A stretch of DNA of 64,000 bases, from assembly GCA_020632975.1 (NCBI GenBank), contig JACKEL010000017.1:1-64000 (forward strand). The letters run 5' to 3'. Numbering within the stretch: the first letter of the stretch is position 1; each line of letters begins with the position of its first letter. This document shows positions 62,401 through 64,000 of the stretch, one piece after another. This stretch comes from Myxococcales bacterium (lineage in GTDB: Bacteria; Myxococcota_C; UBA6777). The position numbers and the translations under genes were made by a program. A model generated the notes under the pieces. That model ran no database searches, was not told the origin of the DNA, and saw only the letters and a list, made by a program, of their open reading frames with translations.

Positions 62401-63394
62401 AGGAAGCATAAACACCATCGCCACGAGCAACTACGTCGTTTGCCAACAGGTCAGCGATGGCAAGTTTATCTGGGCAACGCAAATGGGCTCAACCGGAAAC
62501 AGCAGTTACTCCCCAGTCTACGACATCCTTTTCGACAACGACACGCTCCACGTCGTAGGGCAAACCTGCTATGGTGTTTTTATCAAAGATCAACAAGGCA
62601 ACCTGATTCAAACTCCACGTACCTCGGCTTATCCTAATGGTTTTCAAGGCGGCTTCATCTTGTCCTACCATTACACGGGAGCCCCCAACCACCAACTCTA
62701 TGGAGAAAGCATCCTCAGTTTCCCCAACCCCCCGGGCTCTGTCTCGTTGTGCAACAACAGCAACCAAAATTATTTCTTTGGGTACAAGATGGCAAAGACA
62801 GCAAACAACATGCTTCATCTCTTTGGTGATCTGCGTGGAAAAGCCAACGTCTTTGGGCAAGACATCGAATCTGTGGGGACGAAAGACGCGTTGCTTGTGA
62901 CAGTGCAATATGACAAAGCACAAAAGAAATATACTTACGTCCGACGAAGACACTTTTTCTCTGCGCTCTCAGACAACACCCCTGTACCAGGAGCAGGCGC
63001 AGAAGGCCGAGAACTCGTCGCGGATAGCCAAGGGAACCTCTATCTCGGCGGAAACTTCCAAGACCACCTAAGCATGGCGGCCGATCCTGCGACAGGCACC
63101 ACCGCCACCATCCAATCGCCGCGTATCGCCTGTAAGCAACTCTACAACCAAGCCGCAGCTTGTCTCAGTGCGGGTTCTATCGACCTTTTCCTAGCAAAAC
63201 TCGATAGTACTGGAAACTTCGTCACGGGCTTCTCCGCGGGAGGTACAAGCGAGCAGAAAGTCGGTCGATTCATGATGGACGAGGCGGCCAAGTATCTTTA
63301 CATCACAACCCAAGATTCCGTATTGAACGGAAACTTCGACTACCACAGCCTCGCAATCAATGGCACGCTCTTGTGGCAAACCTCCCTCCCCTGA
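59426..63394 (+). CDS. Large lipoprotein with nine MopE-type Cys/Asp repeats and a C-terminal propeller-like region
   Basis: A 1322-residue surface or periplasmic lipoprotein. The signal (about 1-31) ends in LVFSC with lipid Cys32. Residues about 130-790 hold nine copies of the putative metal-binding motif C-N-x-x-D-(D/N)-(D/N)-CDG-x-(V/I)-D-(E/N) (MopE/PF11617 type), for example QDDDCDGNVDEQ, VDNDCDGNVDEG and GLDDDCNGVIDDP. They alternate with Cys-rich CY-x-G-P-x-G-T...G-x-C-x-x-G-x-Q-x-C segments. From about 795 the repeats stop and a beta-rich region runs to the end, with propeller-like blades (TIWIGGGRFGY, VIVLGSYTGTAKFGPY, FLAKLDSTGNFV). Asp/Cys loops suggest Ca2+ or Cu binding (family inference). 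AAGGATC precedes the ATG. Confidence 0.92.
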   Translation: MRHRTQNTSLSLLRGTTALLGWVLCLSLVFSCTGNEECVNGVMTVTYDPNNNPCKTDCECNNLKFEGHCVNSRCLSFSRKPIDTTDKFLHCRLFYPIKTCVWGLRDPKPDPIKEELWGDCRYYEVGPEDTKDKCIDGKDNDCNGRYDSSEPSCAKYCKDTSQTRSCYEGPAGTANQGRCRPGLQTCETTNEWGSCQNQIVPQEETCNQQDDDCDGNVDEQLANCSFTPCSEGARRPCYPFASGCTRGENDTLTCKGVCQTGFQLCRRGFWGACEGMQPPQAEACDQVDNDCDGNVDEGCLCEDGQTQDCFKGPSKTSTGICGQGKQTCQNGRWNSCDGAKEPKVEECNGQDDDCDGLIDENLPSQLCENQKGACSGAFKTCGGERGFLVCTEDEYRRNNSLHAKEEQGTDCDNNDNDCDGKVDEDCVGCSLGSSRICYEGAQGTENTQPCRQGISLCTRQDNGVFVFGPCVGQVTPQAETCNGRDDDCDGVIDNPSASPPLCPTGQRCVSGQCTQDPEPNEPTEPNEPISDAGEPTPELPPPLCILGTAEYCYNGTGTTYQNPPCEQGFRVCIKLANGDLAWSKCTGQVTPKIEICNGIDDNCDGTVDNDDGQGQLCPPNQVCTQGRCVPQEVPPQEPTTDAGPQPEGLPDGALCAPNQVQPCYTGPQGTLAKGTCKEGTQTCQSNGKWGTCQGDIKPAKEICNGLDDDCNGVIDDPDQLRSDTTRVLCTNQQGVCLGATAQCGGTSGWLKTCTNQDYQSFTNSYEAVESSCDKLDNDCDGKIDEGCLWAGGFANSINSYDSTLGFSGWDFDNTNKTIWIGGGRFGYKNISWIPTQSSSAVPSFVSPPVNVGATNAVLIKMDTGGIKKCLFESVTSPRGDTVIKTLIVHPQSGDVIVLGSYTGTAKFGPYTLSTQNNRFETFVARIDPQCQIKWITREGSPSYSYTARLSNYQQQALSPQGDIHCFTSASQGTVTFGTGSTPDFTLSLLTTTGSINTIATSNYVVCQQVSDGKFIWATQMGSTGNSSYSPVYDILFDNDTLHVVGQTCYGVFIKDQQGNLIQTPRTSAYPNGFQGGFILSYHYTGAPNHQLYGESILSFPNPPGSVSLCNNSNQNYFFGYKMAKTANNMLHLFGDLRGKANVFGQDIESVGTKDALLVTVQYDKAQKKYTYVRRRHFFSALSDNTPVPGAGAEGRELVADSQGNLYLGGNFQDHLSMAADPATGTTATIQSPRIACKQLYNQAAACLSAGSIDLFLAKLDSTGNFVTGFSAGGTSEQKVGRFMMDEAAKYLYITTQDSVLNGNFDYHSLAINGTLLWQTSLP

Positions 63395-63509
63395 GTTCCC
63401 CTCCAAAGCAAACTCACCTAGAGTTGAAGTGTGACTCGTGTTAAGGTGGCTCACTCTTTTTCTGACCTTCTTTTTTAAGAGCAAACACCGAAGACAGCGT
63501 AGGGATCAC

Positions 63510-64000
63510 ATGTGTCGCTTTCTTTTTGTATTGTTTTTCGTTGCTTCTTTTTCCACTGTTCTTGGGACCCCTGCCCACGCACAAAGCCGCAAAGCTGTGG
63601 GACAAGCCTTCGTAAGCGTCCAAGAAGCCCTATCTTTAGGCAAAATGAAACTCTTTATTGGGCGACTTAAAAAATTCGAGATCGCTTATCTTTCTGTCCA
63701 AGCCAAGCTTCCCTTAGAGGAAAAAGAACAATATCAACTTTGGATTTTTCGTTTCCAATTCAAGCGTTATCAACTACAGGGTAGCCTTCCGCCGATTCGC
63801 GAGGTCGCTAGTTTTCAAAACATCGCGGCCATCAGCGAGTACATCCAACAGTTTGAAAACGCGAATATCTCACTACAAAAAGCTGTTCTATTTCTCGGGC
63901 GTTACAACAAACTCTTCCAACGACTCGCGCTAGAACAAAATCTACGGGCTCAGATCGAGCTACAGAGTTCCCTCAGTTTGGAACGAGATCTCGAAACGCT
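63510..64000 (+). CDS. Secreted helical protein, 3' end beyond window
   Basis: An open frame from the ATG at 63510 runs off the right edge after 163 codons. The N-terminus CRFLFVLFFVASFSTVLG then TPAHAQ is a clear signal peptide with a likely AHA|QS cut near residue 24. The visible mature part is helical and rich in Gln, Leu, Arg and aromatic residues, with no Cys and no motif I recognise. AGGGAT lies a few bases upstream. It follows the MopE-repeat lipoprotein by 115 bases on the same strand and may belong to the same envelope unit. Confidence 0.75.
   Translation, partial: MCRFLFVLFFVASFSTVLGTPAHAQSRKAVGQAFVSVQEALSLGKMKLFIGRLKKFEIAYLSVQAKLPLEEKEQYQLWIFRFQFKRYQLQGSLPPIREVASFQNIAAISEYIQQFENANISLQKAVLFLGRYNKLFQRLALEQNLRAQIELQSSLSLERDLET

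Overview
The window reads as chromosomal DNA of a free-living Gram-negative bacterium, most plausibly a Myxococcota/Bradymonadota-type organism (the former Deltaproteobacteria). That placement is an inference from gene content, not from a marker gene. The hints are two Hanks-type Ser/Thr kinases with Pro-rich or transmembrane tails, a PP2C phosphatase fused to a cyclic-nucleotide domain, a tandem cyclic-nucleotide-domain protein, a SUMF1-like membrane protein, and a large lipoprotein with nine MopE-type Cys/Asp repeats. No rRNA, tRNA, CRISPR array or prophage was seen. About 46 coding sequences fill most of the window, on both strands.

Layout. 1-8.2 kb, minus strand: an AAA ATPase cut by the window edge, formate-tetrahydrofolate ligase (fhs), a UvrD/PcrA-type helicase, a nucleotide-transporter-family membrane protein and an alpha/beta hydrolase. 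8.5-13 kb: PP2C-CNBD fusion, a 630-base gap with tandem repeats, a CNNM/CorC-type transporter with a structured leader, and a lipoprotein. 13-19.4 kb, plus: pncB, polA (proofreading site degenerate) and a membrane-anchored MutS-family ATPase. 19.4-25.8 kb: metallophosphoesterase, CBS protein, DUF4386 protein, a translationally coupled DUF455 ferritin-like/ATP-grasp pair, and a coupled acyltransferase/SDR pair. 26-31 kb: a peptidoglycan-binding protein with a HxG...SxGC-like domain, a voltage-gated K+ channel, an unknown protein, and a secreted protein of four Cys-rich pacifastin-like repeats. 31-33 kb: a solitary TnpB element that supplies the end of a GNAT gene. 33-37.7 kb: nifJ plus a dihydroorotate-dehydrogenase-like partner. 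37.7-42.8 kb: small unknowns, a PQQ-type propeller protein, TrmO, an ADP-ribosylglycohydrolase, a stand-alone IF2_N-like protein and a Rieske ferredoxin. 42.9-47.8 kb: a coupled run mnmD-mnmC2-SUMF1 and a divergent flavin amine-oxidase-like gene. 47.9-54.9 kb: tandem CNBD protein, then a kinase with a 7-fold repeat overlapping a large tail-anchored protein. 55-57.3 kb: a kynurenine-type operon (3-hydroxyanthranilate dioxygenase and ACMSD). 57.6-64 kb: a second kinase, the MopE-repeat lipoprotein and a secreted protein running off the edge.

Themes. Central metabolism (fhs, nifJ, pncB, 3HAO/ACMSD), tRNA wobble modification (TrmO, split MnmC) and phospho- or cyclic-nucleotide signalling are interleaved. 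The best candidates for undescribed biology are the ATGA-coupled DUF455/ATP-grasp pair, the kinase with PLPKGLTSLPK repeats plus its overlapping tail-anchored partner, the signal-less peptidoglycan-binding protein, the Cys-rich repeat protein, and the TnpB locus, which has a right-end-like hairpin on both sides. I see no complete novel defence or secretion island.
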